Of a DNA stretch of 64,000 bases, positions 50,594 to 61,015 are shown piece by piece; position 1 is the first letter of the stretch, and each line of letters starts with the position of its first letter. The notes under the pieces were generated by a model. It was not told where the DNA came from and did not search any database. It worked only from the letters and a program-made list of their open reading frames with translations. A program made the translations under genes and the position numbers. Source of the DNA: Diprion similis (Eukaryota; Arthropoda; Insecta; Hymenoptera; Diprionidae); assembly GCF_021155765.1 (NCBI RefSeq), contig NC_060110.1, positions 11,841,501 to 11,905,500 on the forward strand, in the 5' to 3' direction.

Positions 50594-53186
50594 ATGAAAT
50601 GCGTAGTGCCGGGTGCTAACGTCAAAGGTATATTTACATCCGAATTTTTCGTTAAGGTTATGTGAACACTTACACTCAAGAAATGTTCAATTTTGTAATA
50701 TATATCGTTTTACAATAATCTACTTGTTACGCATTCACGTCTCCAGACTCTATCCTACTTTCAACTATTTATTACCCTTACTTGACTCTTCAAGAATACC
50801 TGTACATAATACGTACTGGCTACTGACATTAGAAACTGATTTTGTTTGGAAAGTAATTGAAGATTGTTCGAAATTATTTTTTGCAAACCATGATTCTTCA
50901 TAGTTTTAGCAAAAGCCATTCATTCGTTGGCCAAAATTGGGGATGAGATGTACATCAAACCGCAAGATACAGGAATTTCATTCCAAACTGTAAACATGGC
51001 TAGATCAGCGTACGCTAGTTTCACATTCTCAGAAAGTTACTTTTCGTATTATAGTTATGGTAATTTGGAGGAAGATGATGCTCTGAGGTGTCAAGTTACC
51101 ATGCGCGTGAGTTATTCAATAACTTAATATTGATTTTAGATAATCTGGCGTCATATTTTTTCTACCTAAATCAAACAGACACTTGTTATTATTTTCGCCA
51201 ATGATGTCATTTTCTAGGTAGATCCCTTCAGCCCCTTATTAAAAAACAAGCTGTAGTTTAATAAGTGGTATATCTTGCGATGAAAGAATAAAAAGCTACT
51301 GTGACAAAATTAGGTTTTGAGCAAATTCCTATGTAATTACTATTGTTGTAGAACATCATCCATAAAAATATTCTTAAATATGTTAATTATATATAATTCT
51401 TACAATGTTCTTTATTAATCAGGACATACCAGTCTTCTGACAATATATATACACTTGTCTCATTTTTTTTTGCTCCAATGATCTAAACACACTGAATGAT
51501 TGAATATACCACTGCAATGTATTATTTGTTAATAATAAATCATATGCAGTCTGCAATGGCTGTTTTTAAAGCACCAGGTACTTTGGACCGGCAAGTGGAA
51601 ACCTGCCAAATAAATTTGGAAGCGAATAGCTGTAAACTTGTTTTTGTATTGAAGTATAAAAATGGCATCACAAAAACACATTTTCTACCAATTATTGATT
51701 GCCAAATTTTACAGGTAAATTGAATCACCTGTTATAAATTCATTCACACTCGTTTATTCACTTTTCATAACTCCAAGTTTACCTAGGATCATAATAAAAC
51801 CAGTTACAGTTTGAAAATTGGTAAAGTTTGTTCCGCCAGCTCAATGAGGACACAAAAATGCAGTTTTTATAAGTTCAAATTTTTTCAGGCAGCCTTTTCC
51901 TCTAAATCATCTCCCAATCAACTAACTGCACAGTACAAAGTTCTATCAGATGCAATGCAAAACTTCCAACAGCTAGGTCTAATTGAAATAACTTTGGAAG
52001 TAACGCCACAGAAAGTATTGCTCAGAAACTATGTTGACGATACTTCAGGTAAACAATTCGCTTACTTCATTTCAGAAGAAGTATCACTTGTTACTTACTC
52101 GCAACTACTTAATTTTTTTTTCTTGTGGCGACTAATAAACCACTGCATGTTCTTACTATCATTAAATTAATTACAAACTACTGCTGCAGATTTGTCCAAA
52201 GTTACCAGAACACAGTTAGCACTTGGAGTTGGAGAATTTGAGGAACACAAAATTGGAAAAGATACTGCTATAACTTTTTGTGTAAAAGAATTTAAAGCTC
52301 TTCTAAGTTTTGCGGAAGCAGTGTCCTTGCCAGTTAGCATACACTTTGAAGCAGCAGGAAAGTAAGAAGTGAAAATGTATTATGTTAATGATTACTGTCC
52401 CAAGTTACAAAAAATAATGTCAGTACAGAGAATTGTATAAAGATTTTATGATGATATACCGCGAAAATATCAGTTTTAGATACCGCCTACACGTTATTTT
52501 ATTTTTATTCCAGACCAGTGATATTTGTAATGAAAAGTTTGACATTTGAATCAAGTATAGTTTTGTCTACATTAAACCCTGAAGGAGATACTCGATCAGA
52601 AGCTTCGACATTTCGTAGTCGAGAACAAACAATGCTTAAAAATGCAGCTGCCAGGAAACGAATACCGAAAAAAACTAATGCATCTGCTAGTCGCAAGCCA
52701 AGAAATCAACCAAAAAATGTCAAAGCTAGATACAATACGTCTGCTATTTCACCTATGGAAGTTACAAATATGAAAGTACACAAAAACTATGAGTCACACC
52801 AGGAAGATTTAATGAACACTGACTCAAATGAGGATTGTTTACTTTCAACTGTCGGCATAAAATCAGTCAGTTCGAATATAGCTTATGAAACAAACGTTCG
52901 TCTAAGTACAGAAAATCGCAGTCGAATATCAACTGATTCAATATCAGTTCCGAGTTCGAAAAACACTGCCAAATCAATTTTTTCCACTATAATAAATGAT
53001 GCAGCAAGGTCGGAAACTAACTCTACAGAAATTGTCAAAGAAGATCTTGTTCCCAATTCACCACCAAAACCAGCTAGTAAAAAAGCGAAGACCATTTTCA
53101 AGAAATGTTTTCAAACAACATTTGATCCAAGAATGCTTCCAGGACATGATGTTGTTTTAGCTGAGGATACTGACGACAGTGATTGA
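50594..53186 (+). CDS. RAD9A: RAD9, 9-1-1 checkpoint clamp subunit, 468 aa
   Basis: Six coding exons: 50,594-50,627; 50,904-51,106; 51,550-51,714; 51,889-52,048; 52,190-52,361; 52,514-53,186. The acceptor of exon 2 at CTTCATAG is chosen over TTTTAG six bases later because it restores VLAK, matching VLGK of the human protein. Residues 1 to about 270 form the PCNA-like part (MKCVV start, then DEMYIKP, ARSAYA, ITFCVKEFKALLSFAEA and SIHFEAAGKP). The remaining 200 residues are a Ser/Lys-rich tail with basic clusters (KKAK). The tail closes in VLAEDTDDSD, the position of the TopBP1-binding phosphosite in human RAD9, with Thr in place of Ser. In the family RAD9 pairs with RAD1 and HUS1 and activates ATR signalling at damaged DNA. 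Confidence 0.95.
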
Positions 53187-53871
53187 TATTACTGACATTT
53201 ATCCTTGTACCTTGCAAATAAATGAAAGATTTGTTACTATATATCACAAAATCGGTTGTTACTGCTGGTATGTTTATAATAGGAAAGCAAATTATTATAT
53301 ATAAATAGTTAATATTTTATGATCACTTTTTCAGATGACCATAGGGTACTATAGGCCAAGTAATCGCAATGAGCATATGTCTTCTAAAAATATCAATATT
53401 CAACTATTGTCCTAGAAGTTTTGGGAAAATCTAATTGAGAACAACAAATTCATACGGTTTTCCAACAGTAAACTTTCTTAATTTTTTGGTGGCTTCAACG
53501 TTATAAGTGTGTACATTAAATCAATACATTCGTTTGAGATTCAAAATAATTGTTGAAAATATCAAGAATATATTATAATTGGTTAATTGAATTTGTAGCT
53601 ACAAAATATTTGGTGCCAAATAAATCTAATATTTAAACAAATATTCTTCAACGATATTAACTTGGATTTTCACCAGCACAAAACACAACACATTTCAAAA
53701 ACAACAAAAACTCTGTACAGAAACAATATCATTTATATTGCAAAATCAACGTTTGACTATATTTATGGGTATTCATGAAAATGGAATTACCAGGCACATA
53801 CTTTTCAACCAGCAGAAGGAATTCCGCACTCCGATTACCATATCCTTCAGGACATTTTGATATCACAAACA
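53187..53871. other. Convergent 3' spacer between RAD9 and the HhH gene
   Basis: AT-rich, with no open frame of note. AATAAA at 53,217-53,222, 31 bp after the RAD9 stop, is a good polyadenylation signal for RAD9. No canonical hexamer is obvious for the minus-strand gene. Confidence 0.6.
53217..53222 (+). terminator. Candidate polyadenylation signal of RAD9
   Basis: AATAAA 31 bp downstream of the RAD9 stop codon. Confidence 0.6.
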
Positions 53872-55001
53872 TCAATCAAGAATAATGTTGTTAGCCTGAA
53901 AGAAATTTGATCAATTGATTACGCTGATTATTTGGGTGACTCAAACATGAAGAAACTTTGAACTACATACCGAAAGAAATTGTTTAAAGACTTTTGGAGA
54001 CCATCCAGGCATGTTCTCTAGATCCCTAATGGTTTCCAATTTCCCATTTAGTTTCCTATAAATGATACATTTACTTTTCTCTAATGCTTGAGCTTTTATA
54101 CTTGTGCATTCAAAGACTACTGTGAATTATACCTGTATTGATCCAGCATCATTGCTGTTTTAGGTCCAATACGGGCAAGTGACTCCAATTCTTTTGGCGA
54201 ACCCTGGTTAAGCAATTTCAAAATGTCACTGTTATGAGTACTTTGAACTTCTGTGAGTGAACTATTCATAACCTGATTCTCTTCGCTGACTGTTGTTAAG
54301 GGTGTTTCCGTTTCCACATCGGTATCTTCAGTTTTACTTTGGTAATTGGCTTTACTTGTATTACCAGCTAGCTTTGACTTATTCTGACGAAGCTTTCTAT
54401 CAGATTTTTTTTCACCAATATTACTGGTCAACTTGTGTTTTGGAAGATTTTTTAGTTTATATTTTCTGTGGCTTAGCTTGTTAGGCACCTCATCTGCAGA
54501 TTCATCGGAGTCTTTGTTGTTCGAAAAATTTATTTTTCGTTTTGCACTAAATATTATAGACTTTCGGCGACGTTGAATTCGCTTCGCTTGCTCGTGATTT
54601 TTGGTATCATTTTCTGTTTCTGAATTTTCATAATGTGTTGCTTCATTTACATCAGATGTATTGTGATTACCAGATGAATGAGACTTGTTCGTATTCAATT
54701 TTTTATCAGCGGTTTTTAAGACTTTTCTCACAGTAGATTGAATTGTTTTCTGCAATCTTTCGTTCGACATATCAGATTCCTCATCTCGGGCATCCAGTGA
54801 ATCCAATTTTCTTTTGGTGCCAAATAGAGTTTTTTTCCATTGATTGTCAATTCGCTGAGTTTCTTCATCAGTTTTACCGGCACTATCGGTTTCAAAATTA
54901 CTATTTAATAGTATTTTCCCTTCATTTGCAGACGTACCATTATCACGAGAAAAATCAGTTCCAGCCAGATTTGACTCTTTCTTGTGAATTTCAGGTTCCA
55001 T
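53872..55001 (-). CDS. Motorless HhH-domain paralogue of the kinesin C-terminus, 325 aa
   Basis: Three exons on the minus strand: 54,133-55,001; 53,971-54,055 (85 nt); 53,872-53,895 (24 nt). The last two have the same lengths and phases as the last two exons of the upstream kinesin. The products also match: 30 of 66 residues identical over the HhH helices and tail, including DLEN, QYR and ANN before the stop. About 260 Lys/Ser/Asn/Glu-rich, low-complexity residues precede the HhH (residues 260-325). There is no motor domain. The start ATG at 54,999-55,001 has A at -3 and G at +4. An in-frame TGA lies upstream, and the only nearby acceptor would need an incoming phase that kinesin exon 6 cannot supply, so a separate gene fits best. 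An alternative 3' module of the kinesin is not excluded. By family, HhH motifs bind DNA without sequence specificity. Confidence 0.65.
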
Positions 55002-55951
55002 TCTCACAATAATATAAATTGATTGTTTATAATTATGATAATTTATTCAATATGATATAGTATTAATACTGATATTAACTATCATTATTGGTATATCTAT
55101 GTAAATAATATAATTTTCATTCAAATTCCGCAAACACGTTTCACAAGTTATTACAGGTAAGCATTTAACTTCCAATGAAGAAATACTGTGTTTACAAGTT
55201 TGAATATCAGACACTACTGAGTCTAAAGCTAGAATTAATCCCAATAACAGAGTGGTTCTCAATATTCCAGCTAGGCAGCTACACTTACTATTTATTGTTT
55301 ATCTTATTATGAGAACCATGAATTCCTAGAACTATGACATGAGATATTTTTGATGAAAATATACGGGATCAAGCGCACGTAAACACTATGGTACTATTTA
55401 TTTCTTCTATTGACCAGCTCTAAATTCTACAGTTGCGTGTACGAGTTCAAGTTCAAATCTTGCGCAACCGGCCTGAAAATTAAAATTTTAAAAAGTTCCT
55501 TCATTCAGTTTCAGTCATCATTATCGTGTCTCTTATTTATAACAAAGGAATATGTTAATATCCTGCAAAACGGATTAAAAAGTGAGAAATTATTTCTTTA
55601 ACAATTAGTTGAAAGTTATTCCCAGTGTTCCCAGTAAGACCAGTTAAAAGTCAGTGGTGATAAATTCAAATTTTCCGACTTTATGAGTTATATAGCATGA
55701 TTTTAAGAATAATTGTTGAAACATCTTACTGAAACAATAAATCGAAAGTTTGTGAATACTTTGTTTCAAGTGACTACGATTTTTTATCGCAGAATCGAGC
55801 AAAAAAGAACTTATGAAATAAATATAAAAACGTGGTAGTTAAAATTCGCAAGTAAGTAATTAAATATATTATATATTTTGTTGATATTGCGCACATGTAG
55901 ATACAAAATCGTAAAAAAAATACCACTTTTGGTCTGCAAGCATATGAAATA
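55002..55951. other. Spacer between kinesin gene and its HhH paralogue
   Basis: 950 bp, AT-rich. It must hold the kinesin 3' untranslated region and, if the paralogue is independent, its promoter; a TATAAA-like word lies about 30 bp upstream of the paralogue ATG. TTTATT at 55,398-55,403 reads AATAAA on the minus strand but is 550 nt from the kinesin stop. No further gene seen. Confidence 0.5.
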
Positions 55952-58900
55952 CTATTCCAGATACACGTTGTTTGCCTGAAACAATTAAGGCAAATAATTA
56001 ATACATGTTATACACATACAATAGAATTACTCAAATAACATACATATCGCAGAACTATAGGAACATATTTCTTGGTGTTGTGCTACTGAGGATGCTCAGA
56101 CATAGGACCAGTAACTCCATACATTAAAAAAATACATCTCAACGTTTTGCACACAACCAGAAACACACCCAGTATACGGTTGAAAAAGGATGTCTAAACG
56201 ACTTTGATTATGGAAACTTTGGTCCTGAGTTACCTTCAGAATCGAAGCATGAGTTTATTGGTTTTCAGTATTACAACTTACCGCAAAAAATCTGTCACAA
56301 ACTTTTTTACTCCAAGCGGGGATGTTCTCTAAATCTTTTAAAGATCTGAAGTTTCCATGTATCAATCTGGAATGATGCAATTACTTATGGTTACATTGGT
56401 ATAGCATAATTTACCAAGTGTGCTTTGAACTTGTACATTTTTTATCACTATGTTTATGACTATCCAAAGCTGAGTAACATAGATGATCAGGATTTTAGAT
56501 AACTCACTTTTGGAGATAGAAGTTTTGAAAATTGCATTTTCAGTCACAAATGCGCTTCAAATAATTAAATCGAAATTGCTATTACCTGTATTGATATATT
56601 GTTATCGCTGTTTTCCATCCAATTAGTGGCAAGGCTGTTAGTTGTTCTGCAGTACCGGAGTTTAATATTCTTAAAATGTTGTTACTATGTGCCATTCTTT
56701 TGCGTTTCAACTCTTTTGTTTTATTTTGAGTGTTGTCAGAATGGTCATTGTCTGAACGTTCATGATTCGATCTCTGTGAACCTGGATCTTGCTTCAACAT
56801 CGATTGTAAACAGTTCTCAGTAAATTTCATCATTTTTCTTGAACTGGGACAATCACTTTGTTTACGTTCTGAGATTTTACCAGCATCACGTAGTTCTGTG
56901 TTTGAGGGTCCAGAAAAATCAGTTGTTATAACAGCATTCATCCTTTTTATCAGATTTCCTCGTTGGTGATAAAGTCCAGCTTTTTCCTGATCATCACTCG
57001 TCACGGTCTGTAAAGTTGAATAATATGAAAGTTTTAGTATTCTCTATTTTCAGGAGTTCACTTTTAAAAATTTATTTTCCGAGTGATTTGATTCTTTTAC
57101 TGAAGCTTGATGAACAAATTGTGGTTGCATTGCTAAGAACGGACTCCGTAATTCAAAATCAAAAGCTGAGCATTCACGTTGCATTTCTGCAGATATCTGT
57201 AAAAAAAGAGATAAATTATTTTCTCAGACACGTACAATCTAATACGCATCGATTTCTCACCTCCATTTTCACTGGTAGGTGTAGGTTTGCATTAGTTTTA
57301 TCTTCTGGGGAGCTGCAAAAAGTAATCACTCATTGATGAATTCCTGTATTAGAAACTATGAATCTGTATATTAAAAAATTGATATTAATAATTTACTATC
57401 TGTATAACATTGGGGTAGCAACATTTACGTTATGTATTAACATTTTGCGAATGTGCTGTGACCAAAGGATACATCAATAAGCATTCGGGATATGAATAAG
57501 CATATACCTTGAACAACTATCTTTTTGAAGCGTATCATATTGATATTCCTCTGTTCTGGTCAAGTTTGAGCTTACACGAGTTTCATATTCACTTTCAGTT
57601 TGTAGTTCGCCAATAGAGACTGTTGAAGCCAATGAATGTAAAGGCTCGACAGAGATCAATCCCAGTTGTTCATTTTTTGTAAGTGTGTCTGTGGGCTTTA
57701 ATCGCGCTTCATTTTCTTTAGGATCCTCTTTCATTTGAGCTCGATAAAAATTTGTGTCAGTCTTTTTGAGAATTACAGTACAACTTTTAATCTTGTAGTT
57801 TGATGACGATTCCGACACGGGATCTGTTGCAGGATGCGAAATTAGAATATTGCTTTCAGCTGGTGATAATAGAGCTGAAAGTTGTCGAGTCGTGTCTTTC
57901 AGCTGATCAGTAAATTTGGTACACGAAGTAGTACCGTTCATTTGCAAAGTGTGTATTTCCGCAGTCTTCATATGTTCAGCAAAGTGTAGTGTCTTCATAG
58001 TATTACTGTATTGAGATGGATCAGTAGTCACGCAAGCAACCAAAGATATCAGGCTCCTGCCATCTAAGAAACCTGCAAGGGAATCAGTTTGAAAAAAAAT
58101 GCTTACACATAGAGATACGATTTGGCCCATCAACAAGGATAACCATAAGTTGAAAAATGTGTTTGGAGCCTTGGAATATGTGCGAACGAAGTTGAGCGCA
58201 ATAACAAAGTGTGGTAGTAAAATAAAATTGTTCAGGTATATGATTAATAATCACCTTTCAAAACTGACGTTAACGTACTATTATCGCGCACTGTTGAAAC
58301 AGAATCCTTAGCTGCTGGAATTGATGTAATCACTCTATTTAATATTGAAAGATTTTTATTAACATGACCCTTTTTAACAAATGTTGGATTATTCTCAGTT
58401 TCCGTTTGGTCGAAAATTTCTGATCCTTCAAGATCTACTAGATTTAATTTTGATTCCAGTAACTTTTCTCTGCAACATTATTTTTTTACAATTCACTTAT
58501 AGCATATGTTAAATATAAGTTATACAAAAAATCTGTAATTGTATAGCAAAATATGGTAAAATAGATTGATCATAGACTTTAGATTGCAGCATTACTTGCT
58601 ATCCAAAAACTCGATCTAATTGGATTTGGATTTTCACAGTTATTACAAATACCAATATGAGTAAAATTGGATATCACATGATTATTTACCCATCTGGAAT
58701 CTTAAGGTGAAGCGTCACGATTGTGTGTGATTGCGGATCATTCAATGGCAACAGTTGTTCTTGCTTCAATTCAAGAGCTGCTTTAATGAGTTGAAATCCT
58801 TCTTCTTTGGTTTCGATTTTTTGAACTTTTGGATTGATTGCTGCGTGTTTATGCATCTTAAGTGCAACCCCCATATTCAGTAGATCGTGAGGTTCTTCAT

Positions 58901-60237
58901 CAAATATTTCTATTATTGACACCGAAACTTCAATTGCAATCTGCTCAAAGACATGCTTCACGCATCGCTGTATCAAGCCAGTGGTTTTCCAACTATTCAG
59001 CTATACAAAAAATTTGTTCACAAGTCTTATATAGCCACTGTATATCACAACTCATACATATCTTAAGAAAACATGGGTATTGTTTTATGTAATGTTCTCA
59101 ACAAAATGAGAAAAGTTACAAAGGACTGAATGTAATACGACCCTCTTTTTAAGTTTTACTTTTTAATTGTAAAAATTCAATTTCAATGGTGCATGAAACC
59201 AATGCTATATAGTTGTAATCAACCCTTTGAATTCAATCTGCGTTTACAAAAATTATAATTAACGTAAATTACTAAATGATTTTCTTTTTGTTTTGTTCAA
59301 TATTTCTCTGTTCCTAATACTAATGACAAAGGCATATACTAATATATTAATATTTTCAAGTCTACCTATGTTTCAAAATAAATTTTTTTTTGGAATTATT
59401 TCAGCTTGAAAAAACTTAATTGTCAGTCGAATGTATATTTTCTAATTTTGATTAAATTAAGTTTACTGTAAAATTTCTCCATCTGCAATGTACAAATTAA
59501 ATTAAGAAGAGGTCTGGAAAAATAATCATGCTTTCAATTTTTCAAATATATGAAAAAGCCATTCACAGCTCAAACATCCAGTTACGAACATTCTCGAAAA
59601 TCTTGCATAGAAATATTCGGTTTCAAGTTTGAAGCTTATTGAGGAATAAACAACCAGTGAATTTGTATTGAAAAATTTATTCATCGTGTCAAACACTGAA
59701 TGTAAAATTGAAAAGCATATGTACCGTACTAAAATTTACGGTCAGTCTTTTTTGGTACTTGAAGATGGTTTATCTCACACTATAATCTCACAATCAGTCG
59801 GACTCTGAAATAAGTCCTCTCATACAGTAAGAAAATAAAAATATACAGTGAAAAATTGGATCAAATTAAGCTTACAATCAGTATTGAACATAAAAGAGCA
59901 ATTGAACTTTTATGTAAGTACAATAACTTATTACCAGTGGAAGCAGCGTGCCCATTGTATAAGATTTTCCACTTCCAGTTTGACCGTATGCTAAAATTGT
60001 AGAACTGTAGCCCTGGAGTGTTTTCTCAACAATGGAATATGCAGCTACCTTATAAACACGTTCCTGCGATGCATTCTCCCATTTGATATGATCAAAAGTA
60101 AATAACTCGCCATTAATTTTTAGTGCCCTAGAGTCTTCTGGCACTCTGGATATAACTGAGTTGTTACAATCTGAATTGGGTTTGACGCGTACAGTAACTT
60201 GTACATTGGAACATTTCTTCTTAGATGATGATGCCAT
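55952..60237 (-). CDS. nod: NOD/KIF22-like kinesin-10 (chromokinesin), 703 aa
   Basis: Nine exons on the minus strand: 59,935-60,237; 58,690-59,000; 58,255-58,469; 57,508-58,072; 57,261-57,312; 57,062-57,196; 56,586-57,007; 56,282-56,366; 55,952-55,975. All phases join cleanly. N-terminal motor (about residues 10-320): P-loop GQTGSGKSY at 85-93; a degenerate switch I, NDPQSH at 188-193; switch II DLEGSE at 217-222; and RDxxxLT near 266-272. A Ser/Thr/Glu-rich stalk follows, without an obvious coiled coil. HhH helices lie at about 638-696 and the tail ends ANNVYLE. A motor followed by a C-terminal HhH is the layout of Drosophila NOD and vertebrate KIF22/Kid, which bind chromosome arms and push them toward the spindle equator. 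The start MASSSKKK is chosen because the motor's first strand follows at once; the frame is open further upstream. It is divergent from EndoG. Confidence 0.88.
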
Positions 60238-61015
60238 AACTGCTGCAGCTTTCAGATGTACTTTATAATAAACTAATATTAGGAAGATAGAATTCGTTAA
60301 TGATTCGTTAACGGAAAAATGTTGCGTTTTAGACGTAAGCTCTAATACAGATAAAAATTCATTATAAGGATTCAGTGCTAATCGGTTTCTACATACGTTT
60401 TTAAAACAAACAAAAACCGTTAAAATTTTTTTAAAGCATCTGTGAATCGTATATATTTTACCTTTGAAATATATAACTCGACGGTATTGTGGAACCACCG
60501 CTACATTAGAGAGATTCCGAATCTAAACTCGCTACAAGTCTAGGCAAGTCCCGCGTAATTAGAAGGATCCGTTACGTCTTGCGTCCTTCTTATATTTGAA
60601 CTCCATCTCAAACGATGATCTAAAACAAATGACGAGTCGCAAGAATCATCGAAATTTGCAGCGCGGCGACGTTTGATGATATGATATATTTTCACGCGCT
60701 GAAGTTGAAAACTTCAGTCTACGCCGCGCCACGAATTGTCAAAATTTAGGCTGTAAAATTGCTCCTATTGGCGGCTTCCGATCTATTCTGCAATCTGATT
60801 GGCTTCGGATGGGTCAAAACGAGCGAATGGAGAGTCTCGACGTTGAGTAAGCGCAGCCGACACTGATGTAGGTATGATCAAAGGTAGCCAAATTCTTTGG
60901 CCATCAGCCAAATCGTCTGCTACGGCACGTGGTATAGCATTTTATATCAATAGTTGCATTGTTAGAACTTGATGAGAGAGATTCAAGTTGCCAATTATAG
61001 CAGAAGCTTCAGGTA
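60238..61015. promoter_or_regulatory. Shared divergent promoter region of the kinesin and EndoG genes
   Basis: 778 bp between start codons, with a CpG-bearing centre. Two ATTGG words at 60,767-60,771 and 60,798-60,802 read as CCAAT boxes toward the kinesin, 31 bp apart. TTTGAA at 60,595-60,600 resembles a CHR element. NF-Y boxes spaced by about 31-33 bp together with a CHR are typical of G2/M-expressed genes in animals, which would suit a mitotic or meiotic kinesin; here this is motif reading only. A possible donor (CAAAG|GTAAAAT near 60,460 on the minus strand) suggests a 5'-UTR intron for the kinesin. Confidence 0.45.

Noticed and set aside
55047-55262. Secreted cysteine-containing 71-residue peptide on the minus strand
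   Set aside because: The hydrophobic start looks like a signal peptide but the frame begins at TTG, not ATG, and runs through AT-rich spacer up to the paralogue's leader.
57261-57312. Frameshift or missing exon between kinesin exons 4 and 6
   Set aside because: At first the phases appeared to clash, but reading the 52-nt exon from CTCCCC with an incoming phase of two gives an open frame that joins both neighbours cleanly.
60238-60498. N-terminal extension of the kinesin from an upstream in-frame ATG
   Set aside because: The extra residues are hydrophobic and unlike any kinesin. The motor's first strand starts right after MASSSKKK, and a splice donor near 60,460 suggests this is leader sequence.
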